From Herbidospora cretacea (GTDB taxonomy: Bacteria; Actinomycetota; Actinomycetes; Streptosporangiales; Streptosporangiaceae): DNA of 64,000 nucleotides. Where the stretch lies: positions 62,001-126,000 of the forward strand of contig NZ_BBXG01000023.1 of the NCBI RefSeq assembly GCF_001570605.1, given 5' to 3'. A program made the position numbers and the translations under genes. Positions 40,047 to 49,096 of this stretch are shown here, one piece after another. Numbering within the stretch: the stretch's first letter is position 1; every line of letters starts with the position of its first letter. Below the pieces are notes generated by a model that worked only from the letters and a program-made list of their open reading frames with translations, was not told where the DNA came from and made no database searches.

Positions 40047-40802
40047 ATGGCACGATCGTCGCTCTACCAGCAGGTGGCCGCCGAACTTCGCCGGGCCATC
40101 TACTCGGGCGAGTTCCGTCCGGGTGATCAGATCCCCACCGAGACCGAGCTCATGGACGGCCACCAGGTCAGCCGGAACACGGTCCGGCTGGCCCTGGGCG
40201 AGCTGGAGAACGAGGGCCTCATCCTCCGCATGCGCCGGCGTGGCACCTTCGTGCGCGAGCGCCGCCCTCTGCTCATGCGTCCTCAGGACGAGCTGTTACC
40301 CCTGGGCGGCGACCTGCCGCGCTTCGACGCGTTCGTGCACGCCGTCACCTCCGAGGGGCGCGTGGCCGAGCAGAACATAGAAGTGCAGATCGTCCAGCCG
40401 CCCCATGACGTCGCCACCCGCCTCGCGATGGTCGAGGACGACGCCCTCACCGTGGTGCGCCGCCGCCTGCGTTACGTGGACGGTCAGCCGTACAACACGA
40501 ACGACTCCTTCTATCCCCTCAGGCTGGTCGCCGACTCCGAGATCGTGCGCCCCGGGAACATCACCCGGGGGGCCAATCGGGTCCTGGAGGAGCTCGGCCA
40601 CCCCCAGGTCCGCTTTGTCGACGATATTTCGGCACGTATGCCGACTCCAGATGAATCGTCGCGCCTGCAGCTCGAACCCGGTACACCAGTTGTCGTGTAT
40701 GTCCGAGTTGGGTACGACCTCGAGGAACTGCCCGTCCGGGTCGCCGTGTCGGTTCTCCCCGCCGACAAGCATCTGATCAGGTACGAGCTGGAACGCCATT
40801 GA
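40047..40802 (+). CDS. GntR/HutC-family transcriptional regulator
   Basis: 251-residue regulator. The N-terminal winged helix (SLYQQVAAELRRAIYSGEFRPGDQIPTETELM, VSRNTVRLALGELENEGLILRMRRRGTFV) is textbook GntR. Residues about 95-245 form a UTRA ligand domain (ALTVVRRRLRYVDGQPYNTNDSFYPL). ATG 40047 has GAGGAAAG upstream. It is probably autoregulatory and controls the divergent small gene through the shared motifs. It is not the DasR regulator of the sugar operon at the window start as far as I can judge. Confidence 0.9.
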   Translation: MARSSLYQQVAAELRRAIYSGEFRPGDQIPTETELMDGHQVSRNTVRLALGELENEGLILRMRRRGTFVRERRPLLMRPQDELLPLGGDLPRFDAFVHAVTSEGRVAEQNIEVQIVQPPHDVATRLAMVEDDALTVVRRRLRYVDGQPYNTNDSFYPLRLVADSEIVRPGNITRGANRVLEELGHPQVRFVDDISARMPTPDESSRLQLEPGTPVVVYVRVGYDLEELPVRVAVSVLPADKHLIRYELERH

Positions 40803-40854
40803 CCGAACTCAGGCCGTCCTTCTAGGACCGCCTCACCTGTGGTCGCGCCGCGAG

Positions 40855-40884
40855 CGCCCCCCGGGCCGCGCCCGGGGTGGCGCC
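40855..40884 (+). terminator. Terminator after the GntR gene
   Basis: CCCCGGGC pairs with GCCCGGGG around CGC, extended by an outer GCGCC/GGCGC with bulges. It is about 50 bases past the GntR stop. Confidence 0.7.
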
Positions 40885-41072
40885 AGCCTGTGCGGGAAAC
40901 GCCGCCACCGCAGGTACCAGGCCTGCCTTCTCGCGCGAGGCCGGTAATCACGGGCAGTTAGCCCTCCCTTTCGTCCAATCAGGTCGCGCTGTAGAGGCGA
41001 CGGATGCCGTGCGCACCTAATTGGTCACTCTCAGTAATCACAGGTAAACCCGCAGCAACGAAGGGATCCCCC

Positions 41073-41669
41073 ATGCGCATCGACACCCTCAACCTCTCCG
41101 CAGAACTTGTGCTTCGGCGGGCGAGCGGCAGCGACCTGTCCGACGTGCTCACTCTTCTCGCGGAGACGGCCCGGTGGCTCAACGGCCTCGGGGTCCGGCA
41201 GTGGCCGACCGGCGGTTTCCCGGCGGCGCGGATCGAACCCCTCATCGACGAAGGAGTCCTCTACGTCCTGACCGACGGTGACGGAACGGCCGCCGTGATG
41301 GCCCTCGACGACCACGCCGACCCGGAGTTCTGGACAGCCTCCGACCGTCCGGAAACCGCTTTCTATGTCCACAAGCTGGCGGTCGCCCGCGGCCGTTCGG
41401 GCCAGGGACTGGGGGAGGTCATGCTCGACTGGGCCGGCCTGCGGGCCGTGGCGGCCGGGCGGCGGCACGTGCGGCTCGACTGCTCCAAGGAGAACGCCCG
41501 CCTCCAGGGCTACTACCTGGGGCAGCGCTTCCGTCACGTCCGCACGGTCGATCTCCCGCACCGCGCGTCGGGGGCGCTGTTCGAGCGTCCGGCGGGTCTG
41601 CGGGGCGGCCGGACGGACGTCAGGGTGCGCGATCTGACGTCGGCGGGCAAGGTGCTGACGTCCCTCTGA
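41073..41669 (+). CDS. GNAT-family N-acetyltransferase
   Basis: 198-residue acetyltransferase. The acetyl-CoA loop appears as VHKLAVARGRSGQGLGEVMLDWA (about 99-121), the R/Q-x-x-G-x-G/A motif, followed by VRLDCSKENARLQGYYLGQRFRHV. Acceptor unknown. ATG 41073 is chosen because it begins the conserved domain; no strong ribosome site is present, and the frame upstream is unremarkable. It is followed after 32 bases by cutC. Confidence 0.85.
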   Translation: MRIDTLNLSAELVLRRASGSDLSDVLTLLAETARWLNGLGVRQWPTGGFPAARIEPLIDEGVLYVLTDGDGTAAVMALDDHADPEFWTASDRPETAFYVHKLAVARGRSGQGLGEVMLDWAGLRAVAAGRRHVRLDCSKENARLQGYYLGQRFRHVRTVDLPHRASGALFERPAGLRGGRTDVRVRDLTSAGKVLTSL

Positions 41670-41701
41670 GAAGGCGCCTCCCGACCCGCTACTGTTCCCC
41701 C

Positions 41702-42379
41702 ATGACCGGACCATTGCTTGAAGTCATCGCGCTCGACGTGCGCGACGCCGTGGCCGCGGAGGAAGGCGGCGCGGATCGCCTGGAGGTCGTGGCCGACATG
41801 TCCGCCGGTGGGCTCACCCCACCGGCGGAGACGGTCGCCGCGATCGCCGAGAAGTGCACGTTGCCGCAGATGGTGATGGTCCGGCTCGACGCCGGTTACA
41901 CCGCGGACGACGAGGAACTGGCCCGGCTGCGCGCCCAGGTGCGCGAGATGGCCGAGGCCGGGGCGGCCGGGTTCGTCTTCGGCTTCCTCACCGGCGAGGG
42001 CGCCGTCGACCTGGTGGCCACCGAGGCGCTGATCCACGCGGCCGCGCCGCTGCCCTGGACGTTCCACCGCGCGGTCGACCACGCGGCCGACGTCCAGGCG
42101 AGCTGGCGGGCGGTGCGGCTGCTGCCCAACCTGGCCACGATCCTGACCTCGGGGTCGCCGCGCGGGGTGGGCGAGGGCCTGCCGGTGCTGCGCACCCGCG
42201 CCGAGGCCGGCGACGCCGCGCTGATCATGGCCGGAGGCGGGCTGTCGTTCGACCACGTGCCGGTGCTGCTCGACTACGGGGTCAAGGCCTTCCACATCGG
42301 CAGCGCGGCCCGCGAGTCGTGGCTGTCGGCCGTCGACCCCCGGCGGGTGGCCCGCTGGCGGGCGCTACTCGACGCCTGA
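41702..42379 (+). CDS. cutC: CutC-family protein
   Basis: 225-residue TIM-barrel protein of the CutC family, described as copper homeostasis factors although the biochemical function is unsettled. Conserved segments are GADRLEVVADMSAGGLTP, the barrel strand FVFGFLTGEGAVD, PWTFHRAVDHAAD, ILTSGSPRGVGEG and IMAGGGLSFDHV. Length is normal. It overlaps the convergent MerR gene by 15 bases. Confidence 0.9.
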   Translation: MTGPLLEVIALDVRDAVAAEEGGADRLEVVADMSAGGLTPPAETVAAIAEKCTLPQMVMVRLDAGYTADDEELARLRAQVREMAEAGAAGFVFGFLTGEGAVDLVATEALIHAAAPLPWTFHRAVDHAADVQASWRAVRLLPNLATILTSGSPRGVGEGLPVLRTRAEAGDAALIMAGGGLSFDHVPVLLDYGVKAFHIGSAARESWLSAVDPRRVARWRALLDA

Positions 42380-42742
42380 GTCGAGGCCCAGCCGCCGCAG
42401 GCGGGCGCGGAGCTCGTCGCGCTCGCGGCGCAGGGCGGCGATCTCCAGTTCCAGTTCGATGATCCGGCGGATCGCCGCCAGGGTCATGCCCTCGCCCATC
42501 ATGACGACGACCTGCCGGATCTGGCCGATGTCGTGGCGGCTGTAGCGGCGCTGGCCGCCGGCCGAGCGCTGGGGCGAGACGACCTGCTGCTGGTCGATGC
42601 GGCGCAGGAACGCCTGCTGCACCTCCAGCATCGAGGACACCTGGCCCATGCTGAACATGGGGGCGAACTCGTCGTCCATCGCCGACAGGCCGGCCGGGAA
42701 GCCTCCCGCGAACTCCTCGCCCGACGGCACGGTGCCGCTCAT
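42365..42742 (-). CDS. MerR-family regulator paired with Hsp20
   Basis: 125-residue MerR-type regulator. The HTH is MFSMGQVSSMLEVQQAFLRRIDQQQ with wing GGQRRYSRHDI, followed by a C-terminal coiled-coil (LELEIAALRRERDELRARLRRL) for dimerisation and no ligand domain, much like HspR. It lies 17 bases downstream of the Hsp20 gene in the same operon, so a heat-shock feedback role is likely. ATG 42742 is used; an internal Met is possible. Confidence 0.87.
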   Translation of the reverse strand: MSGTVPSGEEFAGGFPAGLSAMDDEFAPMFSMGQVSSMLEVQQAFLRRIDQQQVVSPQRSAGGQRRYSRHDIGQIRQVVVMMGEGMTLAAIRRIIELELEIAALRRERDELRARLRRLGLDSGVE

Positions 42743-42759
42743 CCGCCCCCCTGCTGTCT

Positions 42760-43200
42760 TCAGTTCCGGATGGCCTTGCTGCCGTCGCCGCTGGTGTGGA
42801 TGGCGATCTTACGGGGCTTGGCCTTCTCCAGAACCGGGATGCGCACGGCCAGGACGCCGTTGTCGTAGGCGGCCTCGATGGCCTCCGCGTCGAGGTGCTC
42901 GGAGAGGTAGACCCGCCGGGTGAAGGTGCCCATCACGCGCTCCCGCACGAACGCGCGCTCACCTTCGCCGAACTCCTCCGCGCGGCTGGCCGAGACGGTC
43001 AGCACTCCCCGGTCGACGGTGACCTCGACCGAGCCCGGGTCGATGCCGGGAAGGTCGAAGCGCAGGACGACGTCGTCGGCGCGGCGGATGCCGTCCATCG
43101 GCATGATCGCGGTCGGGTCGTCCTTCGTGAACTGCCGGGTCAGCTGAGTGAACTGCCGCTCGAACTCCTGCACGAACGGGTCGATCGACGTCAGCAACAT
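42760..43200 (-). CDS. Hsp20/alpha-crystallin small heat-shock protein
   Basis: 146-residue ATP-independent holdase. The alpha-crystallin domain spans about 45-135, with DLPGIDPGSVEVTVDRGVLTVSA and the terminal LAVRIPVLEKAKPRKI containing the I-x-V-like anchor. ATG 43200 is followed by the domain after a short helical N-arm. It heads the Hsp20-MerR pair and has a candidate operator 68 bases upstream. Confidence 0.92.
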   Translation of the reverse strand: MLLTSIDPFVQEFERQFTQLTRQFTKDDPTAIMPMDGIRRADDVVLRFDLPGIDPGSVEVTVDRGVLTVSASRAEEFGEGERAFVRERVMGTFTRRVYLSEHLDAEAIEAAYDNGVLAVRIPVLEKAKPRKIAIHTSGDGSKAIRN

Positions 43201-43267
43201 CGTGCATCACCTCCGAAGATCCGGGAGCCGGTGCGGCGCCCGTCAACCTGTCTCCTGTCGAAGAGAT

Positions 43268-43291
43268 AACCTGCAACTCAATTTATAGGTT
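43268..43291. promoter_or_regulatory. Candidate MerR-type operator of the Hsp20 operon
   Basis: AACCTGCA-ACTCAATT-TATAGGTT: 8-bp arms matching at six of eight positions around an 8-base core. It contains TTGAGT on the minus strand, as in HspR half-sites. It overlaps the end of the upstream lyase-like gene. Confidence 0.5.
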
Positions 43292-44416
43292 TCCTGCGGA
43301 CGGGTTGTCAACTCCCAGCGCGAAATCCGCTCGGCGCAGCGCGGCGACCAGCGTCTTCACCGTGGCGGGCTCGTCGAGGACGCCCCCCTCCTGGCGCTTC
43401 GCCCGCCAGGCGTCGACCCGGGCCCGGTATTGGGCGTAGGTCGCCAGATGGAAGGCGTAGACGACGGCGTAGCGGCTGACCAGGTGGGAGGGGTGCATGT
43501 CCCAGCCCTGGTAGAAGCCGTGGGCCAGCGAGTGGCGGACCGTCTCGGCGTGCCGCCGCCACAGGGCCACCACGTCTTCCTTGGACGCCGAGGCGGGCGC
43601 GGCGGCCAGCGACCCGTCGGAGAGCTCGATCCCCTCCGGGAGCAGCACCGTCTGCATGACGTGGCGGGCGTGGTCGCAGGCCGGGTGGTCGAGGCGCTGC
43701 TCGTGGGGCGGCAGGCCGCAGGCGGCGGTGTAGTCGAAGACGCCGAAGTGGGCCGCTTTCAGCCGTCCGCGCAGGCCCGCCACCAGGTCGGGGGAGCGCT
43801 GGAGGAACAGCACGGTCTGCGGCGCCTCGACCTGCATCTCGAAGCTCAGCGGCGGCAGGCCCAGGTCGCGCTCCAGCTCGGCCAGCGAGCGGGCGAACAT
43901 CCCGAGGTAGGACTCCATCAAGACCTTCGGAAAGGTGATCACGAAGCCCTCGGGGAGGCCGCCCCTGCGCTCGATGATTGTCGAGAGGAAGCCGTGCAGG
44001 GTCCGGAGCGACCGGGCGGGGTCGCCGTCGGCGAACGACTTGACCCGCAGGCCCCAGCGGCGGGGCAGCGCCGGCATGGCCGCGACCGCCTCGGCCGCCC
44101 TCACCATGTCGGCGTCCTCGTCGGCGCCCGTGTAGCCGTCTTCGAAGTCGACCCGCAGATCCTGGACGGGCTCACGGGCCAGCGTCCCGGCCACCCGGTC
44201 GTAGACGTCGCCGCCGAAGAGCTCGGCGAACTCCTCCCTGGTGACCAGGTCGAGCAGCCCGGCCGCCTCGGCGCCCCAGTCGGCGACCGTGGTGGAGGTC
44301 AGAAGATTGGCCGGGACATAGACGGTGTGGATCGGCTGCCAGGCGATCTCCCGCGCCGGGAAACGGGCCTGCTGGATCCGGTGGACGCTCTCGAAACCCG
44401 CGACGTTGATCTCCAC
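43283..44416 (-). CDS. HpcH/HpaI aldolase / citrate-lyase-like protein
   Basis: 377-residue protein with a malate-synthase/CitE-like barrel. Motifs include DLRVDFEDGYTGADEDADMVRAAEA near 90-110, a strand with the acidic metal site, LSFEMQVEAPQTVLFLQ, and HFGVFDYTAACGLPPHEQRLDHPACDHARHV. Likely C-C bond cleavage or formation on a CoA thioester or keto acid. Substrate not assignable. It lies 10 bases from the FprA gene and is probably co-transcribed with it. Confidence 0.8.
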   Translation of the reverse strand: MEINVAGFESVHRIQQARFPAREIAWQPIHTVYVPANLLTSTTVADWGAEAAGLLDLVTREEFAELFGGDVYDRVAGTLAREPVQDLRVDFEDGYTGADEDADMVRAAEAVAAMPALPRRWGLRVKSFADGDPARSLRTLHGFLSTIIERRGGLPEGFVITFPKVLMESYLGMFARSLAELERDLGLPPLSFEMQVEAPQTVLFLQRSPDLVAGLRGRLKAAHFGVFDYTAACGLPPHEQRLDHPACDHARHVMQTVLLPEGIELSDGSLAAAPASASKEDVVALWRRHAETVRHSLAHGFYQGWDMHPSHLVSRYAVVYAFHLATYAQYRARVDAWRAKRQEGGVLDEPATVKTLVAALRRADFALGVDNPSAGNL

Positions 44417-44425
44417 GAACCGACC

Positions 44426-45721
44426 CTAACCCCGGCCGATCGCCTCCAGCATGGCCGCCCGGCCCACCAGCTTGACCCGCTCGCCCCGGTCGAGGGTGCG
44501 GGCCAGTTTCTCCTCGGCCTGCTCGATCGCCAGCCAGTCGGGATAGGTCACCGGCCGCACGCCCCGCTCCAGCAGCAGGTCGTCGAGGCGCCTGCCCTTC
44601 GGCGACCCGGTCACGGTCGCCAGGAGCGTGCGGACGGTCTCGGCCGCGTCGGACTTGTTGGTGCCGATCACCCCGGTCGGGCCGCGCTTCAGCCACCCGG
44701 CCACGAACTCGCGGTCGCGGACCTTCCCGGCCACGTTGGGCACGGTCATGGTCTCCTCGGAGAACGGCACGCCGGGCAGGGCCACGCTCTGGTAGCCGAC
44801 CGAGCGGAGCACCATGTCGGCCGGGATCGTCTCGAACTCGCCCGTCCCCACGACGCGCCCGCCGTCGAGGCGGGTGCGCTCCAGACGCACACCCTCGACG
44901 TGGGAGACCCCCATGATCTCCACGGGACGCAGCCAGAAGCGGACCTCCAGCCGGCGCGGCCGGTTCTCCGGCGCCCGCGCCGACCACGACTGGAGCACGT
45001 CGAGGTTGCCCCTGGTCTGCCGGGTCAGCTCGGTCAGGTCTTCGCAGGCCACCTCGTGCGGGAAGGTCAGGATGTCCGCGTTGAGCAGGTCGCCGAGCTC
45101 GCGCAGCTCCTTGAGGGTGAACTTGGCGTGCTGGGCGCCCCGGCGGCCGACCATGTGGACCCGCTTGACCTTCGAGGCGGCCAGCGTGGTCAGCACGTCG
45201 TGGGGCACGTCGGTCGAGCGCAGCTCGTCGGCGGTCTTGGCCAGGATCCGGACCACGTCGACCGCGACGTTGCCGACCCCGATCACCACGACGTCCTCGG
45301 CGTCGAGGGTGAACGCGGGGGCGTCGGGATGGCCGCAGTACCAGTTCACGAAGTCGGTGGCCGCCACGCTCCCGGGAAGATCCTCACCCGGCACGCCCAG
45401 CTTCCGGTCGACCATCGCGCCGGTGCAGTAGACCACCGCGTCGTAGCAGGTCAGCAGGTCGTCGGCGGAGAAGTCGAGACCGAGCTCGACCCCGCCGAGG
45501 AACCGCACCCCCGGTGCCTCCAGGACCCGGCGCAGGTAGGAGGCGATCGACTTGATCGAGGTGTGGTCGGGCGCGACCCCGTAGCGGACCAGGCCGTAGG
45601 GCGTGGGCAGGCGCTCCAGGACGTCGACCTCCACGGGACCGGGAGCCTGCTTGGTCAGAGCTTCCGCCGTGTAGATCCCGGCCGGGCCGGAGCCCACCAC
45701 AGCCACGCGCAACGCCACCAC
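44426..45721 (-). CDS. fprA: Ferredoxin/flavodoxin-NADP+ reductase, FprA type
   Basis: 431-residue adrenodoxin-reductase-like flavoprotein passing electrons between NADPH and ferredoxin. VAVVGSGPAGIYTAEAL (6-22) binds the FAD ADP moiety, RYGVAPDHTSIKSI and VYCTGAMVDR are family landmarks, VIGVGNVAVDVVRIL is the NADP dinucleotide motif, and GWLKRGPTGVIGTNKSDA closes the FAD site. Length agrees with mycobacterial FprA, without the N-terminal ferredoxin domain of FprB. GTG start. Confidence 0.92.
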   Translation of the reverse strand: MVALRVAVVGSGPAGIYTAEALTKQAPGPVEVDVLERLPTPYGLVRYGVAPDHTSIKSIASYLRRVLEAPGVRFLGGVELGLDFSADDLLTCYDAVVYCTGAMVDRKLGVPGEDLPGSVAATDFVNWYCGHPDAPAFTLDAEDVVVIGVGNVAVDVVRILAKTADELRSTDVPHDVLTTLAASKVKRVHMVGRRGAQHAKFTLKELRELGDLLNADILTFPHEVACEDLTELTRQTRGNLDVLQSWSARAPENRPRRLEVRFWLRPVEIMGVSHVEGVRLERTRLDGGRVVGTGEFETIPADMVLRSVGYQSVALPGVPFSEETMTVPNVAGKVRDREFVAGWLKRGPTGVIGTNKSDAAETVRTLLATVTGSPKGRRLDDLLLERGVRPVTYPDWLAIEQAEEKLARTLDRGERVKLVGRAAMLEAIGRG

Positions 45722-45915
45722 ACGCCTCCTCCGGACTCCGTCCGCTCCTTGGATTCTTTACCCATCCGGGGCCCGGTAGCCAGTGCGATATTGGGGGTTG
45801 CGCCACATCTGTTCCGCGATCACAGTTGGACCTCGTGGGCGGAGCGGGGAAACGACGACGGCGCACCGGCGAAAATGCGGGTGCTGACCGCACGGGAGAT
45901 GAAACCCTCCCGGAC

Positions 45916-46338
45916 ATGAGATTCCACCGCGACGAGATCGGCGCCCGGCGCTACGAGGCCTTCGGCCGCGTGATGGCGGCCTTCGCGACCGAGCCCGAGA
46001 TGATGGAGACCTGCCGCGACCTGGGCTGGTGGCCCGGGACCGACGGCTGGGAGATCGAGTGGCGCGAGGGCCCCTACGCCACCGAGGTCGCCGACCTGCT
46101 CATCGAGCGGGTCCGCGAGCCAGGCTTCCCCGGCCCGCTGGTCGGCCCGCTGGCCCCCGTCACCCCCCTCTGCGCCCGTCTCGACGTGATGGGCGTCAGC
46201 TTCGACCTGCGGGCCATCGACCCGCTCGGGCTGGAGCGCATGCGGACCCGGCCGGGGGTGTGGCGCCTGTCGGAGGCGCTCGACCCGGCACGCCGCGCGG
46301 GGTCGCGCCAGCCGTGGGAGGAACTCCTGGGCGGGTGA
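45916..46338 (+). CDS. Hypothetical protein
   Basis: 140-residue soluble protein, not recognised. It has a helical start (RFHRDEIGARRYEAFGRVMAAFA), a Trp-rich middle (GWWPGTDGWEIEWREGPYA) and GVSFDLRAIDPLGLERMRT. The composition is consistent with a folded protein. ATG 45916 is the first plausible start; no strong ribosome site. Confidence 0.6.
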   Translation: MRFHRDEIGARRYEAFGRVMAAFATEPEMMETCRDLGWWPGTDGWEIEWREGPYATEVADLLIERVREPGFPGPLVGPLAPVTPLCARLDVMGVSFDLRAIDPLGLERMRTRPGVWRLSEALDPARRAGSRQPWEELLGG

Positions 46339-46397
46339 TCATCTTTGTCCGCTTATAGACTGAAAGTGCTGTAGGCGGACATCGCTCGGGGGAATCG

Positions 46398-47054
46398 ATG
46401 GTCTGGGCTTTCAGTAGTCGCAAGCACAGCCCGCTAGGACCGGAACAGGAGTTCATCGCACTCGACCGGCGCGACCGGCGCAGCCAGTGGTATCTGCTGG
46501 TGGCGCTGATCGGCGGCCTCGTGGTGGGCTTCGTGGGCGCGGGCCTGTCGAGCAGCGCGCCCTTCTGGCTCATGGCCGTCTACGATCCCTACCTGATCAT
46601 GGTGCTGGCCGTGATCGTCGGTGCCGGCGCGGCCGGATTCGGCTGGTCGCTGCTGAACAGCTCCATGGCCGCGTTCGGAGCCCTGGTCGGCCAGATCACC
46701 GCCGACTCGGCGATCCACCACGAGGTTCCCCTGGGCGGGCTCGGCTCCGCGCCCGGCGGCCTGGTCGTGGGCCTGGCCGTCATCGCCCTGCTCGGCCCGC
46801 TGGGCTACGGCGCGACGCGGTGCGACCGCCTCGGCGGGGTCTGCTACGGCCTCACCGCGGGCGTGCTGCTCTCGATGACCGCCGAGGAACTGATGGCCAT
46901 GACGGAGGAGTGGCCCTACGCGCTCAGCGCCTCGGCGCTGCTGTGGGCGGGGTTCCTGCTGCTGTTCCGCCGCCGCATCGGCGACCGGATCTTCGGCGCC
47001 GTGGTCGGACTCGCCTACAGCGTCGGGTACGGGTTGGTGCTGCAGGCTCTGTAA
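46398..47054 (+). CDS. Hypothetical integral membrane protein
   Basis: 218-residue protein with about seven hydrophobic segments, beginning at about residue 32 after a charged cytoplasmic N-terminus (KHSPLGPEQEFIALDRRDRR). A loop ADSAIHHEVPLGG and the acidic MTAEELMAMTEEW are unusual between helices. No family recognised. ATG 46398 follows CGGGGGAATCG. It is 47 bases before proS. Confidence 0.68.
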   Translation: MVWAFSSRKHSPLGPEQEFIALDRRDRRSQWYLLVALIGGLVVGFVGAGLSSSAPFWLMAVYDPYLIMVLAVIVGAGAAGFGWSLLNSSMAAFGALVGQITADSAIHHEVPLGGLGSAPGGLVVGLAVIALLGPLGYGATRCDRLGGVCYGLTAGVLLSMTAEELMAMTEEWPYALSASALLWAGFLLLFRRRIGDRIFGAVVGLAYSVGYGLVLQAL

Positions 47055-47101
47055 TTCTCGGTAGCCTTTGACGACTACACCAGCCCAACCAAGGAGTGGC
47101 C

Positions 47102-48841
47102 GTGCTTCTGCGGATGTCGACCCTGTTCCTGCGCACCCTGCGTGAGGATCCGGCGGACGCCGAAGTCCCGAGCCACAAGCTCCTGGTCAGAGCCGGTTAC
47201 GTCCGCCGCGTCGCGCCCGGCATCTACTCCTGGCTGCCCCTGGGCAAGATCGTCCTGGAGAACGTCGCCAAGGTCGTCCGCGAGGAGATGAACGCCATGG
47301 GCGGCCAGGAGGTGCTCTTCCCCGCCCTGCTGCCCCGCGACTTCTACGAGGCCACCGGCCGCTGGACCGAATACGGCGACACGCTGTTCCGGCTGAAGGA
47401 CCGCAAGGGCAACGACTACCTCCTCGGGCCCACCCACGAGGAGATGTTCACCGACATGGTGAAGGGCGAATACTCCTCCTACAAGGACTATCCGGTCACG
47501 CTCTACCAGATCCAGACCAAATACCGCGACGAGGCCCGTCCCCGCGCCGGCATCCTGCGCGGCCGCGAGTTCGTGATGAAGGACTCCTACTCCTTCGACC
47601 TCGACGACGAGGGCCTCAAGCGCAGCTACGAGAACCACCGCGCCGCCTACATCCGCATCTTCGAGCGGCTCGGCATCGACGTGAAGATCTGCTTCGCCAC
47701 CTCCGGCGCCATGGGCGGCTCGGCCTCCGAGGAGTTCCTCGCCCCCGCCCCCACCGGCGAGGACACCTTCGTCGCCTGCCGCACCTGCGGCTACGCCGCC
47801 AACGCCGAGGCCGTGACGACCCCGGCCCCCGCCGCGTTCACCGGCGAGCGCGAGGCACTCAAGGTCCTCGACACCCCCGACACCCCCACGATCGACACGC
47901 TCGTCTCCTACATGAACGAGCACCACGGCCTCGACATCACCGCCGCCGACACCCTCAAGAACGTGGTCGTCAAGGTCGTCACGCCCGGCGCGAAGGAGGC
48001 CGAGACCCTGGTCATCGGCGTGCCCGGCGACCGCGAGGTCGACTTCAAGCGCCTGGAGGCCGCGCTGGCCCCCGGGGAGCCGGCCATCTTCGAGGCGGGC
48101 GACTTCGCCCGGCACCCCGGCCTCGTCCGCGGCTACATCGGCCCGCAGGTCCTCAAGGAGCTCGGCATCCGCTACCTCGTCGACCCCCGCGTCGTCGACG
48201 GCAGCGAGTGGGTCACCGGCGCCAACGAGCCCGGCAGGCACGCCGCCCACGTCGTCGCGGGCCGCGACTTCGTCGCCGACGGCACGATCGAGGCCGCCGA
48301 GATCCGGGCCGGCGACTCCTGCCCGGTCTGCGGCAGCGACCTGTCGATCGACCGCGGCATCGAGATCGGCCACATCTTCCAGCTCGGCCGCAAATACGCC
48401 GACGCCGCCGGCCTCGACGCCCTCGGCCCCGACGGCAAGCCGATCCGGATCACCATGGGCTCCTACGGCGTAGGGGTCTCCCGTGCCGTGGCCGTCATGG
48501 CCGAGCAGCGCCACGACGCCCTGGGCCTGGCCTGGCCCCGCGAGGTGGCCCCCGCCGACGTGCACATCGTCGGCACCGGCAAGGAGAACCAGATCGAGAT
48601 CGCCACCCAGATCGCCGAGGAACTGGAGGCCAAGGGCCTGCGCGTCCTCCTCGACGACCGCGCCCAGGTCTCCCCGGGCGTCAAGTTCAAGGACAGCGAA
48701 CTCCTCGGCCTCCCCACCGTCCTGATCATCGGCCGCGGCCTGGCCAACGGCGTCGTAGAACTCCGCGACCGAGCATCGGGCGACCGCGCCGAGATCCCCC
48801 TGTCCGAAGCGGTGGAGAAGGTTTTGGAGGCCTGCGCCTGA
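47102..48841 (+). CDS. proS: Prolyl-tRNA synthetase
   Basis: 579-residue bacterial-type class II synthetase. Motif 1 region [25 protein letters not shown], motif 2 [28 protein letters not shown], an INS/YbaK editing insertion (about 225-385), motif 3 [17 protein letters not shown] and the anticodon domain from about 485. The editing module clears alanyl-tRNA-Pro. GTG 47102 has AAGGAG five bases upstream; GTG 47096 is in frame but overlaps that site. Confidence 0.95.
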   Translation: MLLRMSTLFLRTLREDPADAEVPSHKLLVRAGYVRRVAPGIYSWLPLGKIVLENVAKVVREEMNAMGGQEVLFPALLPRDFYEATGRWTEYGDTLFRLKDRKGNDYLLGPTHEEMFTDMVKGEYSSYKDYPVTLYQIQTKYRDEARPRAGILRGREFVMKDSYSFDLDDEGLKRSYENHRAAYIRIFERLGIDVKICFATSGAMGGSASEEFLAPAPTGEDTFVACRTCGYAANAEAVTTPAPAAFTGEREALKVLDTPDTPTIDTLVSYMNEHHGLDITAADTLKNVVVKVVTPGAKEAETLVIGVPGDREVDFKRLEAALAPGEPAIFEAGDFARHPGLVRGYIGPQVLKELGIRYLVDPRVVDGSEWVTGANEPGRHAAHVVAGRDFVADGTIEAAEIRAGDSCPVCGSDLSIDRGIEIGHIFQLGRKYADAAGLDALGPDGKPIRITMGSYGVGVSRAVAVMAEQRHDALGLAWPREVAPADVHIVGTGKENQIEIATQIAEELEAKGLRVLLDDRAQVSPGVKFKDSELLGLPTVLIIGRGLANGVVELRDRASGDRAEIPLSEAVEKVLEACA

Positions 48842-48891
48842 GCGGTTCAGAGGGCCAGACACGCCAGTCGTTGAGGTGACCAGGTGACGGC

Positions 48892-48978
48892 GTGGCCGCG
48901 TCCGCGCCTGGACTGAGGAGCGCAGGAGAGCGAAGCGAACCGGAGCGACGAGGGAAGGCGCGGACTGAAGGCGGCCAC
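48892..48978. repeat. Long imperfect cruciform, REP-like element
   Basis: GTGGCCGC-GTCCGCGCC at 48892-48908 pairs with GGCGCGGAC-TGAAG-GCGGCCAC at 48957-48978, 17 bp of stem with a 5-base bulge. The 48-base loop is purine-rich with GAGCG-type short repeats. It follows proS by about 50 bases. It may serve as terminator or be a dispersed intergenic element; copy number was not assessable. Confidence 0.65.
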
Positions 48979-49015
48979 GCCCGCCGCGCCGGAGGCGCGG
49001 CAGTTAGACACAGAG

Positions 49016-49055
49016 GGGCGGTTCGTCACCACGGGGGGAGTGTGACGAACCGCCC
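49016..49055. terminator. Terminator hairpin between proS and DUF4236 gene
   Basis: Perfect 14-bp stem (GGGCGGTTCGTCAC / GTGACGAACCGCCC) with a 12-base loop, 42 bases past the stop of the leftward small gene and able to act in both directions. Confidence 0.8.
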
Positions 49056-49096
49056 GCTCCAGCCCCCTCCCGCGAGAGGAGGGGGAGCTATCCGCC

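Noticed and set aside
40047-40802. Identification of the GntR regulator as DasR for the sugar operon
   Set aside because: It is far from the operon, its divergent promoter motifs are TTGGNACAA, and no dre-like ACTGGTCTAGACCAGT was found in the window.
41073-42379. Riboswitch upstream of the GNAT-cutC pair
   Set aside because: The 270-base gap has a GntR terminator but no recognisable aptamer pattern.
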